From positions 180,823 through 244,822 of the forward strand of contig JAKITO010000003.1 of the NCBI GenBank assembly GCA_021648025.1: a DNA stretch of 64,000 nt. Reading direction: 5' to 3'. Source of the stretch: Paracoccaceae bacterium. GTDB taxonomy: Bacteria > Pseudomonadota > Alphaproteobacteria > Rhodobacterales > Rhodobacteraceae. The position numbers were made by a program, and so were the translations under genes. Of the stretch, positions 40,651 through 49,324 are shown in pieces. Under the pieces are notes generated by a model, which was given only the letters and a program-made list of their open reading frames with translations, did not search any database and was not told where the DNA came from. The stretch's first letter is position 1. Every line of letters starts with the position of its first letter.

Positions 40651-43014
40651 ATGCCCAAAGATCATGGCATCGGCGCCAGCCCAAAGCGGCGCGAAGACAT
40701 ACGGTTTCTGACAGGAAACGGCAATTACACGGATGATATGAATATAGCCGGGCAGGCCTATATCCATTTCCTGCGCTCGGATGTGGCGCATGGCACCATC
40801 AACGGTATTGATACTGCCGCGGCGGCAGCGATGCCCGGGGTGGTGAAAATTTTCACCTCGGTTGATTTCGAAGGCGTCGGCGGTGTGCCCTGCGGTTGGG
40901 AGATTACCGACCGGCAAGGCAACGCCATGCAAGAGCCAAAGCACCCCATTCTTGCCGAAGGCAAGGTGCGCTATGTCGGCGAGATGATTGCCGCCGTGAT
41001 TGCCGAGACCGCTGACCTCGCGCGCGATGCCGCCGAGGCGATAGATCTGGATATCACCGATCTGCCGGCCGTGGTGAACATGAGGGCCGCACTGGTTGAC
41101 GGATCGCCAAAGGTGCATGACGATCTGACCTCGAACCTGTGTTACGACTGGGGCTTTGTCGAGGAAAACCGCGATGCGGTTGATGCCGCCATCAAGGGGG
41201 CGGCGCATGTCACCACTCTTGAGTTGGTCAACAACCGCCTGATCGCCAATCCGATGGAGCCGCGGGTTTGCATTGGCGACTATGACCGTTCGTCCGGGGA
41301 TTCGACGCTTTTTACCACCTCGCAGAACCCGCATGTGGTGCGCCTGTTGATGGGGGCATTTGTCCTGGGCATTCCCGAGCACAAGCTGCGGGTGGTATCG
41401 CCGGATGTAGGCGGCGGTTTTGGCACCAAGATATTCCACTATGCGGAAGAGGCGTTTAGCACCTTTGCCGCCAAGGTCTGCAACCGGGCCGTCAAGTGGA
41501 CTTCGTCGCGTTCTGAGGCGTTCATGTCGGATGCGCATGGGCGTGACCATGTGACCAAGATTGAACTGGCACTGGACGGCGACAACAACTTTGTGGCCGT
41601 TCGGACCGACACGCATGCCAATATGGGTGCCTATCTGTCCACCTTTGCGCCGGCGGTTCCGACCTGGCTGCATGGCACATTGATGGCCGGGAACTATAAG
41701 ACCCCGCTGATTTATGTGAACGTCAAGGCGGTGTTCACCAACACCGTGCCGGTCGACGCCTATCGCGGTGCCGGTCGCCCCGAGGCGACGTTTCAGCTGG
41801 AGCGGGTGATCGACAAGGCGGCGATTGAGCTGGGGGTTGATCCGATTGCCCTGCGCCGTCAGAACTTTGTCACCGAGTTTCCGTATGCCACGCCGGTGGC
41901 CGTGGAATATGACACCGGCGACTACAACGCCACCATGGACAAGCTGGAACAGATGGCGGATTTTGCCGGGTTTGAGGCGCGGCGCGCCGAGAGCGAGAAG
42001 AATGGCAAGCTGCGGGGTTTGGGTGTGAACACCTATATCGAGGCGTGCGGCATTGCCCCGAGTAACCTTGTGGGTCAGTTGGGCGCGCGGGCCGGTTTGT
42101 ATGAAAGTGCGACGGTGCGGGTCAATGCCACTGGCGGTTTGGTGGTGATGACCGGGTCGCACAGCCATGGGCAAGGGCATGAAACGTCCTTTCCTCAGGT
42201 GATTGCCGAGATGATCGGCATTGACGAAAGCATGATCGAGATCGTGCATGGCGACACCGCGAAAGTGCCGATGGGCATGGGCACGTATGGGTCGCGGTCG
42301 TTGGCTGTGGGTGGGTCTGCGATGGTGCGGGCCACCGAAAAGATCATCAACAAGGCCAAGAAGATCGCCGCACATCTGATGGAAGCGTCTGATGCCGACA
42401 TTGAGTTGAAGGATGGCACGTTCAGCGTGGCCGGCACGGATAAATCCGTGGCCTGGGGCGATGTGACGTTGGCGGCTTATGTGCCGCATAACTATCCTTT
42501 GGAAGATATTGAACCGGGGTTGGAAGAGACCGCGTTTTATGATCCGGCCAACTTTACCTATCCTGCGGGGGCCTATGCCTGCGAGGTTGAGGTGGACAAG
42601 GAGACCGGTCAGGTCACCATCGAGCGGATGATGGCGGCGGATGATTTCGGCAATATCGTCAACCCGATGATTGTTGATGGTCAGGTGCATGGTGGGCTGG
42701 CGCAAGGTATTGGCCAGGCGTTGCTTGAGGGGTGTATTTATGACGATGACGGGCAATTGCTGAGTGCGTCGTTTATGGATTATGCCATGCCGCGGGCGGA
42801 TGATCTGCCGAATTTTGAGGTTGATCATTCCTGTCAGACGCCGTGTACGCACAACCCGTTGGGCGTGAAAGGTTGCGGCGAGGCGGGGGCGATCGGGTCG
42901 CCGCCTTCGGTGGTCAATGCGGTGGTCAATGCGCTGCGGTCTGGGGGGGCAGATGTGACGCATGTTGATATGCCGCTTAGTCCGTCGCGTGTCTGGGAGG
43001 CGATGCAGAGCTGA
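40651..43014 (+). CDS. coxL: Form II CoxL-type molybdenum hydroxylase large subunit
   Basis: The 787-residue catalytic subunit belongs to the xanthine oxidase family. Molybdopterin-binding motifs include GGGFGTKIFHYAEE and GSHSHGQGHETSFPQ, and the catalytic glutamate region is GCGEAGAIGSPPSVVNAV. The active-site signature is AYRGAGR, which marks form II (putative) enzymes; form I CO dehydrogenase has AYxCSFR with the copper-binding cysteine. CO oxidation is therefore not assured, and other aldehyde or heterocycle substrates are possible. coxS and coxM flank it, with palindromic repeats in both gaps. Confidence 0.92.
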   Translation: MPKDHGIGASPKRREDIRFLTGNGNYTDDMNIAGQAYIHFLRSDVAHGTINGIDTAAAAAMPGVVKIFTSVDFEGVGGVPCGWEITDRQGNAMQEPKHPILAEGKVRYVGEMIAAVIAETADLARDAAEAIDLDITDLPAVVNMRAALVDGSPKVHDDLTSNLCYDWGFVEENRDAVDAAIKGAAHVTTLELVNNRLIANPMEPRVCIGDYDRSSGDSTLFTTSQNPHVVRLLMGAFVLGIPEHKLRVVSPDVGGGFGTKIFHYAEEAFSTFAAKVCNRAVKWTSSRSEAFMSDAHGRDHVTKIELALDGDNNFVAVRTDTHANMGAYLSTFAPAVPTWLHGTLMAGNYKTPLIYVNVKAVFTNTVPVDAYRGAGRPEATFQLERVIDKAAIELGVDPIALRRQNFVTEFPYATPVAVEYDTGDYNATMDKLEQMADFAGFEARRAESEKNGKLRGLGVNTYIEACGIAPSNLVGQLGARAGLYESATVRVNATGGLVVMTGSHSHGQGHETSFPQVIAEMIGIDESMIEIVHGDTAKVPMGMGTYGSRSLAVGGSAMVRATEKIINKAKKIAAHLMEASDADIELKDGTFSVAGTDKSVAWGDVTLAAYVPHNYPLEDIEPGLEETAFYDPANFTYPAGAYACEVEVDKETGQVTIERMMAADDFGNIVNPMIVDGQVHGGLAQGIGQALLEGCIYDDDGQLLSASFMDYAMPRADDLPNFEVDHSCQTPCTHNPLGVKGCGEAGAIGSPPSVVNAVVNALRSGGADVTHVDMPLSPSRVWEAMQS

Positions 43015-43018
43015 TAAT

Positions 43019-43080
43019 ACGGGACCGGGGGCCAGCCCCCGGACCCCCGGAGTTTAACTTGCAAGATGAAGAGGAGCAGG
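43019..43080 (+). repeat. Dispersed GC-rich palindromic repeat, copy 2
   Basis: CGGGGGCCAG-CCCCCGGACCCCCGGAG is followed by TTTAACTTGCAAGATGAAGA. The same layout is found in reverse orientation at 33735-33800. It lies between coxL and coxM. Confidence 0.75.
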
Positions 43081-43113
43081 AAGATATGTGCTTCTTTGGA
43101 AAGGGAAAACGAG

Positions 43114-43899
43114 ATGTATGAATTTGAGTTTGAAACGCCTGCAACCGTTGCCGATGCCGTGGCGGCGTTGCAAGGGGACGAGGCGCAGGCGTTGGGTGGG
43201 GGGCAGACGTTGTTGCCGACCATGAAGCAGCGGTTGGCGTCGCCATCGCGGTTGGTGTCGTTAAGCGGGATTGCCGAGATGAGCGGTGTGAGTGCCGACG
43301 CTGGCACGGTTTCCATCGGCGGGGCGACGACCCACGGTGCGGTGGCAGCAGGGGCGGGCGCTTATCCGGCTTTGGCTGATCTGGCGGGTCATATCGGTGA
43401 TCCGGCGGTGCGGAACCGGGGGACGATTGGCGGGTCATTGGCCAATAATGATCCATCGGCGGATTATCCGGCAGCGGCGTTGGCCAGTGGTGCGACAATT
43501 GTCACCAATGCCCGAGAAATTGCAGCGGATGATTTCTTTGACGGCATGTTTGGCACCGCGTTGAACGAGGGTGAGATCATCACCCGGGTGAATTTCCCGG
43601 TGCCCGAGGCGGCGAACTATCAGAAGTTCCTGCAACCGGCGTCGCGGTTTGCGCTAGTTGGCGTGTTTGTAGCCAGGACATCGGATGGCGTTCGGGTGGC
43701 TGTGACCGGTGCCTCGGAGACTGGCGTTCATCGCTGGAGCGAAGCGGAAGCCGCCCTTTCGGCCAACTTCTCGGCCAGCGCGCTAGAGGGGCTGGCGGTT
43801 GACGCGGACGGTATGATCAGTGATTTGCACGGGTCGGGCGCATACCGCGCGCATCTGGTGGCGGTCCTGACCAAACGGGCGGTGATGGCGGCAGGCTAA
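43114..43899 (+). CDS. coxM: Molybdenum hydroxylase FAD-binding medium subunit
   Basis: From the ATG at 43114 the product is 261 residues. The FAD-binding loops are QALGGGQTLLPTMKQRL and DPAVRNRGTIGGSLANNDPS (conserved GGS), typical of the PCMH-type fold of CoxM. It takes electrons from the iron-sulfur subunit. A frame open to 43066 would read through the dispersed repeat. The gene ends the cox operon before a terminator. Confidence 0.92.
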   Translation: MYEFEFETPATVADAVAALQGDEAQALGGGQTLLPTMKQRLASPSRLVSLSGIAEMSGVSADAGTVSIGGATTHGAVAAGAGAYPALADLAGHIGDPAVRNRGTIGGSLANNDPSADYPAAALASGATIVTNAREIAADDFFDGMFGTALNEGEIITRVNFPVPEAANYQKFLQPASRFALVGVFVARTSDGVRVAVTGASETGVHRWSEAEAALSANFSASALEGLAVDADGMISDLHGSGAYRAHLVAVLTKRAVMAAG

Positions 43900-43920
43900 G
43901 GCTGTTTGATATTGTCACAG

Positions 43921-43953
43921 CCCTGTCCGGTCATTGTGCCGGGCAGGGATTTT
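43921..43953 (+). terminator. Rho-independent terminator after coxM
   Basis: CCCTGTCCGG (43921-43930) pairs with CCGGGCAGGG (43939-43948) with one wobble over an eight-base loop, followed by ATTTT. Confidence 0.65.
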
Positions 43954-43969
43954 GCATGAGGTAAAGCCG

Positions 43970-44156
43970 TTGATTGTGGATATTTGGCACAGTTTCCGGC
44001 GCCTGCCTTTGTGGGTTCAGGTCCGGGTGGTGCTGATATTGGTGCCGGTGGGTATTGGCAAATGCCGACGGGCTGGACCCGTCATATCGCCTGATGCTGG
44101 CGATCCTGCCGGCAGTTGATGTGATTTCCCTTGGTTCGACATTCCTGATGCGTTGA
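43970..44156 (+). pseudogene. Frameshifted remnant of a small membrane protein
   Basis: The first frame reads DIWHSFRRLPLWVQVRVVLI, close to the start of a small Rhodobacterales membrane protein I know (pattern LWVQxWVxxILVPVN). After LVPV the frame must shift by one base to continue NADGLDPSYRLMLAILPAVD to a stop at 44156. No ATG is present. It is read as a decayed copy. The flanking bases up to 44198 show nothing else. Confidence 0.4.
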
Positions 44157-44198
44157 AATGGCACCGGGGGAATCGGGGCGACCGGGACGTCGCCTGAG

Positions 44199-44861
44199 TT
44201 ACCAGGCGGCATAGACGCCAATCGCACCAACCAGAACCAGGCTGAGCGCCCAGAGCAGCTCAAGATCGAACCAGCTTTTGGTAAGAAATTTCAGCCCCAG
44301 CCAGCGATGCACCGCAATTGCCACCGCCCCCCCGGCGACCAGCATCGCGCCTGTATGCAGCACCGCCACACCCAGGGTAAACATCAGGTTGCGGCCCATC
44401 AAGGTGGAGGCGGCCTGGTGTCCGCCCTCAAGATCATCCACCTGGCACAGGCCAAGGTAGATCGGCACCAGCATCAGGGCAGCCCCGTGGACGATGGCCA
44501 CCACAAACGACCATAACACCAGCCGCGACGGCGGGATGCGGGCCAGAAAGCGCGGATGCCTGCGGGTAATCAACAGCCAAAGGCCAAGGGCGATGACCAC
44601 AATGCCGGCACCTATCCGCAACGGGCGTTCATACGCCAGCAAGGCGTTCATCAGCGAAAATGGCAGCAATATCACCAGCATGGCCAGGAAATGCCCTGTC
44701 GCCAGCGCCAATAGCGCACTGTAAAGCGCGCGGGGGTTGCGCTGCATCAGCGCCGAAGATACCGCCAGAGGCCAGCCCATACCGGGGTTAAGCCCATGAT
44801 ACAGGCCACTAAAAACCACCGCCAGCCACAGGCCGGCGGTGGTGGTCATTAGGTCACCCAT
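44199..44861 (-). CDS. Membrane protein linked to methanethiol oxidase
   Basis: The 220-residue product has six or seven helices. The first contains GLYHGLNPGMGWPLAVSSAL, a His-Gly-x-Asn-Pro-Gly motif reminiscent of the HAxDPDH signature of NicO/RcnA-type metal exporters and of the urease-accessory/cytochrome-biogenesis-like membrane family, with a second VHGAALMLVPIYLG. It starts three bases after the methanethiol oxidase stop, so the two are cotranscribed. A role in copper or other metal supply for the oxidase is plausible, because that enzyme is a copper protein, but it is inferred. Confidence 0.7.
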   Translation of the reverse strand: MGDLMTTTAGLWLAVVFSGLYHGLNPGMGWPLAVSSALMQRNPRALYSALLALATGHFLAMLVILLPFSLMNALLAYERPLRIGAGIVVIALGLWLLITRRHPRFLARIPPSRLVLWSFVVAIVHGAALMLVPIYLGLCQVDDLEGGHQAASTLMGRNLMFTLGVAVLHTGAMLVAGGAVAIAVHRWLGLKFLTKSWFDLELLWALSLVLVGAIGVYAAW

Positions 44862-44864
44862 GGA

Positions 44865-46265
44865 TCAGGCGGACGGGTAACAAAAGCTGTCGGTCGAACA
44901 ATCGCCACCTTCAAGGCGGATCTGATGGCTGCGATAGCCGTCGGGGAATTCGACAAAGAACTTGGGATCAAGCGCAAATGTGCCTTCGCCCACATCCGCC
45001 TTGACCATCGCCGCCGGTACGCCATCGGGGTAAAACTGATCGTCCCAGGTGGAATACAGCGAATTGGTCCAATAGACCCGTTTGCCATCGCGGCTGATCT
45101 CGACCATCTGCGGCCCGCCCTTATAGTCGGCCCCCGACGGATGCGCGGTTTTGCGGGTGATGCCGCCGCAATGCACCGAGCCGGCGAAAACCGGGTTCAT
45201 CGGGTCAGACACATCGTATTGGCGCATCTCGCCGGTGCCCCAGCAGGCGACATAAAGGTATTTGTCGTCCAGGCTGAGGTCGATATCGGTGACCAAAGGC
45301 GGCACCGCCGAAAACCCTTTGAGCAGCTCTGGCAGATCGTCGGGATCGGCCGCTTCGGGCGGGATGGTGATGGTCTTTTTGGCCTGAAACACCCCGTCCT
45401 TGTCACGCCACCAGGTGAATATCGCACCTTCCAGGTTGGTGTTGTCGATCACCACACCGCAAAAGCCGTATTCTTTCACCGGATCATGAGCCGGGCGGAT
45501 TTCCAACGCCATTTGGTGGTTTTCACCCAGATCAATGGTCTGAATATTCTTGCGCCCGCTCAGGTCCCAGAAATGGATCGAATGACCGTATTTGCCGGCC
45601 ATCAGATCTTCGGCGACAATGCCGTTTTCGAACTGCGGTGGCAGGCCCCATTCGCTGGACACCATATAGTCGCGTGGCAGGTTCCACCAGAAATCATAAT
45701 GTTTGTCCTGAACGCCGCGATCAATCTCCCATTTGCCAATGATGTCAAAGGTTTCGCAATCCATGATGAAAATACCCGGAGGCCCGTCAGTGCCATCCGG
45801 TCCACCGCCGCCAAGGGTCGACACATAGATGCCTTCGGGGCCGCAATGGATGGTGTGGGGGCGGGAATAGCCGGTTTTGGCAAATACTTCTTCGGGTTCG
45901 ATGATCTTGTGGATTTTTGCCGCTGTCGGTCCGCCTTTGATATCGATGATGTAAATGCGCGAGGACCGGATGCCGGGGATGATCAGGTAACGCCGTTCAA
46001 GAAACGCATGGCCCGACAGGGGCGACAAGGCCGAGGAACAGGCATTCCAGCCGAAATGATGAAATTCGTCGCCTTTGTTGGGCATGATCACTTGATGGAC
46101 GATCTTGCCGAAATCGGCTGAATCCGGGTCGACGTTGACCACCGCCAGACCGTCGGGTTGCGAGCCATCGGGGCTGAGCATCAATGTATAGGCCAGCGTT
46201 TCTACCGGTGCCTCCATCGCCAGGCGGGGCGAAGGGTGAAAGGTGGGATCGGGTCGCAAGTTCAT
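44865..46265 (-). CDS. mtoX: Methanethiol oxidase (SBP56/selenium-binding protein family)
   Basis: The 466-residue product from the ATG at 46265 belongs to the SBP56 family, a beta-propeller. It has the family segments GDEFHHFGWNACSSAL, SRPHTIHCGPEGIY and EWGLPPQFENGIV with several histidines that bind metal. In Hyphomicrobium and roseobacters the enzyme oxidises methanethiol to formaldehyde, sulfide and hydrogen peroxide; methanethiol arises from DMSP demethylation in the sea. No Tat signal is visible. The adjacent membrane protein is likely cotranscribed. Confidence 0.88.
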   Translation of the reverse strand: MNLRPDPTFHPSPRLAMEAPVETLAYTLMLSPDGSQPDGLAVVNVDPDSADFGKIVHQVIMPNKGDEFHHFGWNACSSALSPLSGHAFLERRYLIIPGIRSSRIYIIDIKGGPTAAKIHKIIEPEEVFAKTGYSRPHTIHCGPEGIYVSTLGGGGPDGTDGPPGIFIMDCETFDIIGKWEIDRGVQDKHYDFWWNLPRDYMVSSEWGLPPQFENGIVAEDLMAGKYGHSIHFWDLSGRKNIQTIDLGENHQMALEIRPAHDPVKEYGFCGVVIDNTNLEGAIFTWWRDKDGVFQAKKTITIPPEAADPDDLPELLKGFSAVPPLVTDIDLSLDDKYLYVACWGTGEMRQYDVSDPMNPVFAGSVHCGGITRKTAHPSGADYKGGPQMVEISRDGKRVYWTNSLYSTWDDQFYPDGVPAAMVKADVGEGTFALDPKFFVEFPDGYRSHQIRLEGGDCSTDSFCYPSA

Positions 46266-46460
46266 AATGGTTCCTCCCAAGGAAAGTGATTTGGAATTTC
46301 ATATTTTGAAGTAGCTTTATTCCGGCCCTATGGTGCGGCCGGTTGGCTTGATGCTCGGGGTATTGGTTGGTTCGGTCAAGGATTTTTTTTGGAACCAGCA
46401 AAAAGGCGGTATTTGATTTGGCCAAACCCATCCCGGGTATGGCGGAAAATGCCGGGAAAC

Positions 46461-46491
46461 GAAAAAAGGCCCCGGACGATTGTCCGGGGCC
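46461..46491 (-). terminator. Rho-independent terminator of infC
   Basis: On the minus strand GGCCCCGGAC (46491-46482) pairs perfectly with GTCCGGGGCC (46477-46468) over a four-base loop and is followed by six T residues. It lies 31 bases after the infC stop. Confidence 0.92.
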
Positions 46492-46521
46492 GAAATCATT
46501 TCTGCTTAGCGAAAGCGCCGG

Positions 46522-47070
46522 TTATTTATTCGGCAATGGTCCGATCATCATGATCATCTGGCGGCCTTCCATCTTGGGCATACTTTCGATTTTGCCCACC
46601 TCGGTGGTGTCATTCGCCACCCGCTCCAACAGTTCACGGCCCAGGTTCTGGTGTGCCATCTCGCGGCCCCGAAAGCGCAATGTCACCTTGACCTTGTCGC
46701 CGTTTTCGAGAAATTTGAAGACGTTGCGCATTTTGACGTCATAGTCATGCACGTCCGTATTGGGGCGAAACTTGACCTCTTTGACTTCGATGATCTTCTG
46801 TTTCTTGCGCGCTTCGCTTTCGCGTTTCTGCGTTTCATATTTGTATTTGCCGAAATCCATGATCTTACAGACCGGTGGATTGGCATTGGGCGATATTTCG
46901 ACAAGGTCCAAACCCACCTCATCGGCCATCTGCATGGCCCTTGCGGGGGAAACCACACCTGCGTTTTCGCCCTCGGCGCCAATCAGGCGGATTTCGGTGG
47001 CATGGATTTTCTCATTGACGCGCGGGCCGGTGTCGCGTTGCGGCGGCGCATTGTGGGGTCTGCGGGCTAT
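46522..47070 (-). CDS. infC: Translation initiation factor IF-3 with an ATA start codon
   Basis: The 182-residue product has the N-terminal IF3 domain ([20 protein letters not shown]), the lysine-rich linker (about 80-95) and the C-terminal domain ([20 protein letters not shown], ending MIGPLPNK). The first ATG/GTG in frame (GTG at 46956) would remove a third of the N-domain. Upstream, homologues align to [18 protein letters not shown], and the frame opens after a stop with ATA at 47070, preceded by AAGGA seven bases away. IF-3 genes often start with rare codons, which lets IF-3 repress its own translation. The ATA call is inferred from alignment by eye and the ribosome site. Confidence 0.88.
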   Translation of the reverse strand: MARRPHNAPPQRDTGPRVNEKIHATEIRLIGAEGENAGVVSPARAMQMADEVGLDLVEISPNANPPVCKIMDFGKYKYETQKRESEARKKQKIIEVKEVKFRPNTDVHDYDVKMRNVFKFLENGDKVKVTLRFRGREMAHQNLGRELLERVANDTTEVGKIESMPKMEGRQMIMMIGPLPNK

Positions 47071-47261
47071 TGGTTCTGTCCTTGATCAGTTGGCGAAATA
47101 TGAAATTGCAAGTTAGCCCCCGGATCAACATCTTACAAGGCGCAAAACCCCGCCTGTTAGCGCTGTTGGCAAGTTTCCCCCTTGAAGTAGCTGTTGCACC
47201 GGATCACTTAGGCGCAAATGCCCCCAAATGGGCCATTGATTCGAGTGAGAGGAATGTAACG

Positions 47262-47951
47262 ATGACAAAAACAATCTGGGCTGCAATCGCGGTTGTGGCA
47301 ATTGGTGGTGGGTATTATTTTTACAGCAGCCAGAAGGCGCCGGAAACGGTGCAGCCGGCAACGTCTGAAAGTGAACCTGCGGCAGAGGAAAATGCGGAAG
47401 AATTGACGCAAGAGATTCAGGAAAATGTTGATGAGGCGGCTGAAGCCGTCGGCGATGCGGTTGAAGGTGCGGTTGAAGGTGCGGCAGAGGCTGTAACTGA
47501 GGCTGTAACTGAGGCTGTGGACGATGCGGTGACATCGGTGAATGACGCCGCGACCGAAGCTGTGGAGAACGCGACCGAAGGTGTAGCTGGCATTGTCAAC
47601 GAAGCTTTGGGCGAAACCACTGACGCTGTGAGCGACACGGCGACTGAGGCGGCGACTGAGGCGGCGACTGAGGCAACTGAAACGGCAACCGAGGCGGCAA
47701 GTGAAGCCACCGAAACTGCCACCGAAACCGCCACCGAGGCAGCAGAGCAGGCTGATTCAGGAAAAGAAGTGCTTGCCAGCCTGCTGACTCTGGATGGCTT
47801 TGATATGGGCAAGGTCGTGGAGGCTGTGGATGGTTCTGAACTGGGCCTGGTCAAGAAAACCGCTCTTAAGGCGGCTTTGCAAGAGGCCGGTGACAACCCG
47901 GAATTGCTTAAGGCTGCTTTGGGTCAAATCAAGCAGGCTCTGGGGCTGTAA
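47262..47951 (+). CDS. LEA-like low-complexity protein with N-terminal membrane anchor
   Basis: From the ATG at 47262 (GAGGA upstream) the product is 229 residues. A hydrophobic anchor (IWAAIAVVAIGGGYYFY, about 4-20) is followed by about 130 residues of Ala/Glu/Thr/Val repeats (TEAVTEAVDDAV, ATEAATEATETATEAA) with an 11-residue-like periodicity, as in group 3 LEA or apolipoprotein-like amphipathic helices. A short ordered C-terminal domain (TLDGFDMGKVVEAVDGSELG) closes the protein. It is likely periplasmic. Stress or membrane-protective function is inference. Divergent from infC, with 191 bases between showing no clear promoter. Confidence 0.75.
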   Translation: MTKTIWAAIAVVAIGGGYYFYSSQKAPETVQPATSESEPAAEENAEELTQEIQENVDEAAEAVGDAVEGAVEGAAEAVTEAVTEAVDDAVTSVNDAATEAVENATEGVAGIVNEALGETTDAVSDTATEAATEAATEATETATEAASEATETATETATEAAEQADSGKEVLASLLTLDGFDMGKVVEAVDGSELGLVKKTALKAALQEAGDNPELLKAALGQIKQALGL

Positions 47952-47996
47952 GCGCAAGGTAAGTCGTTGAGAATAAAAGAAAAGGCGTTTGTTGTG

Positions 47997-48809
47997 TTAC
48001 CCGACAAATGCCTTTTCAACCACAAATTGACCAGGCTCGGAATTGGAGCCTTCGGTCAGGCCAAACCCTTCCAGGATATCCTTGAGGTCTTTGTTGAACC
48101 CCAATGATCCGCAGACCATGGCGCGGTCTGTCTCTGGGGCTATCGGGTCGATGCCAAGGTCGTCAAACACCGTGCCATCGTTCAGCAAAGTGGTGATCCG
48201 CCCCATTTTGGCACTTTGTTCCCGCGTAGTGGTCGGATAATAACGCAGCTTTCCGGCAACCATTTCGCCGATCAGCGGGTCGTCGTGCAACCCGTCGATC
48301 AATTCCTGCCCATAGGCCAGTTCGGCCACATTGCGGCAGGTGTGGGTCATGATGATTTCGTCATATTTCTCATAGGTATCGGGGTCGCGCAGCAACGACG
48401 CAAACGGTGCAAACCCGGTGCCGGTGGCAAAAAACCAAAGCCGTTTGCCGGGCAACAGGGCGTCATGCACCAAGGTGCCGACCGGTTTGGGGCGCAGGAT
48501 GATCTGATCGCCGGGTTCGATATGTTGCAGCTTGCTGGTCAGCGGGCCGTCCGGCACCTTGATCGAATAGAATTCCAATTCGTCATCCCAGGACGGGCTG
48601 GCGATGGAATAGGCGCGCAACAAAGGTTTGCCATTGTCGCCCATCAGGCCGATCATCACAAATTCACCCGAACGAAACCGCAAGGATTTTGGCCGGGTGA
48701 CCCGGAAGGAAAACAACTGGTCAGTCCAGTGTTTTACCGAGGTGACGGTCTGGGCGTCAGGCAGGACGGGTTTCTTTGCGGCGGTCTGGTCGGAGGAGGC
48801 ATCATTCAC
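47997..48809 (-). CDS. fpr: Ferredoxin-NADP+ reductase
   Basis: The 270-residue product has the FAD-binding RAYSIASPSWDDELEFYSI motif (RxYS), the pyrophosphate-binding GPLTSKLQHIEPGDQI loop and the NADP domain FATGTGFAPFASLLRD with HTCRNVAELAYG. Ending VEKAFVG is typical of the bacterial Fpr type. It exchanges electrons between NADPH and ferredoxin; the sulfite reductase genes downstream on the same strand could be supplied by it. 122 bases separate it from the DUF934 gene. Confidence 0.92.
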   Translation of the reverse strand: MNDASSDQTAAKKPVLPDAQTVTSVKHWTDQLFSFRVTRPKSLRFRSGEFVMIGLMGDNGKPLLRAYSIASPSWDDELEFYSIKVPDGPLTSKLQHIEPGDQIILRPKPVGTLVHDALLPGKRLWFFATGTGFAPFASLLRDPDTYEKYDEIIMTHTCRNVAELAYGQELIDGLHDDPLIGEMVAGKLRYYPTTTREQSAKMGRITTLLNDGTVFDDLGIDPIAPETDRAMVCGSLGFNKDLKDILEGFGLTEGSNSEPGQFVVEKAFVG

Positions 48810-48931
48810 AGGAGCATCATCTTTATTCTGGTTTCGATTATCGGGCTTACTAGTGATGCCTGCCTGAATACGCCTTGATCGAGGTCAAGGGAAGGGGGGG
48901 TTGTAAGTTTGTTAGTGTACGAACAATATTG

Positions 48932-49324
48932 TCACGCGGCATGGTCCAGGGTTCCTTTCAGCCGGTTCTGATAGTCATGCGCTTGCCAATCGGCACGGGC
49001 CAGCCATTGATCCTGGGGTTGGCGCATTGCCATGGCTTCATCAATCTCAACCTCGTCAAAACCTGCGCGGCGGGCCATGGTATATTGATCGGCCAAAATG
49101 CCCTTTGCGCGCAACTGCCCGGTAAAGCCCAATTGGCGCAGGCGGCGGGCGATGGAAAAGCCGCGCCCGTCAGCAAAACCGGTAAAGGTAAGGCGGATCA
49201 TCGCAAGGCCCGCCAATTGGCCCGCCAGGGTGCCCGGATCAATGTCCGACATTATATCAAGATCCGGGGCTTTGCCCGCGAATGGATCATCCCCAAAACC
49301 CGTGTCTGTTACAATCACATTCAT
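48932..49324 (-). CDS. DUF934 protein of the sulfite-reduction operon
   Basis: From the ATG at 49324 the product is 130 residues with the family segments GFADGRGFSIARRLRQLGFT and RRAGFDEVEIDEAMAMRQ. DUF934 genes accompany cysI/cysH in many proteobacteria and are annotated as sulfite-reduction accessory proteins; a biochemical role is not established. Its ATG overlaps the cysH stop (ATGA). Confidence 0.85.
   Translation of the reverse strand: MNVIVTDTGFGDDPFAGKAPDLDIMSDIDPGTLAGQLAGLAMIRLTFTGFADGRGFSIARRLRQLGFTGQLRAKGILADQYTMARRAGFDEVEIDEAMAMRQPQDQWLARADWQAHDYQNRLKGTLDHAA

Noticed and set aside
40093..42963. 956-codon minus-strand frame opposite coxS and coxL
   Set aside because: Spans two well-supported genes and their intergenic palindrome, is rich in His/Arg/Gly, and has no recognisable domain; an antisense artefact of high-GC codon use.
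44925..46121. 398-codon plus-strand frame opposite mtoX
   Set aside because: Antisense to a clear SBP56-family gene; no family similarity seen.
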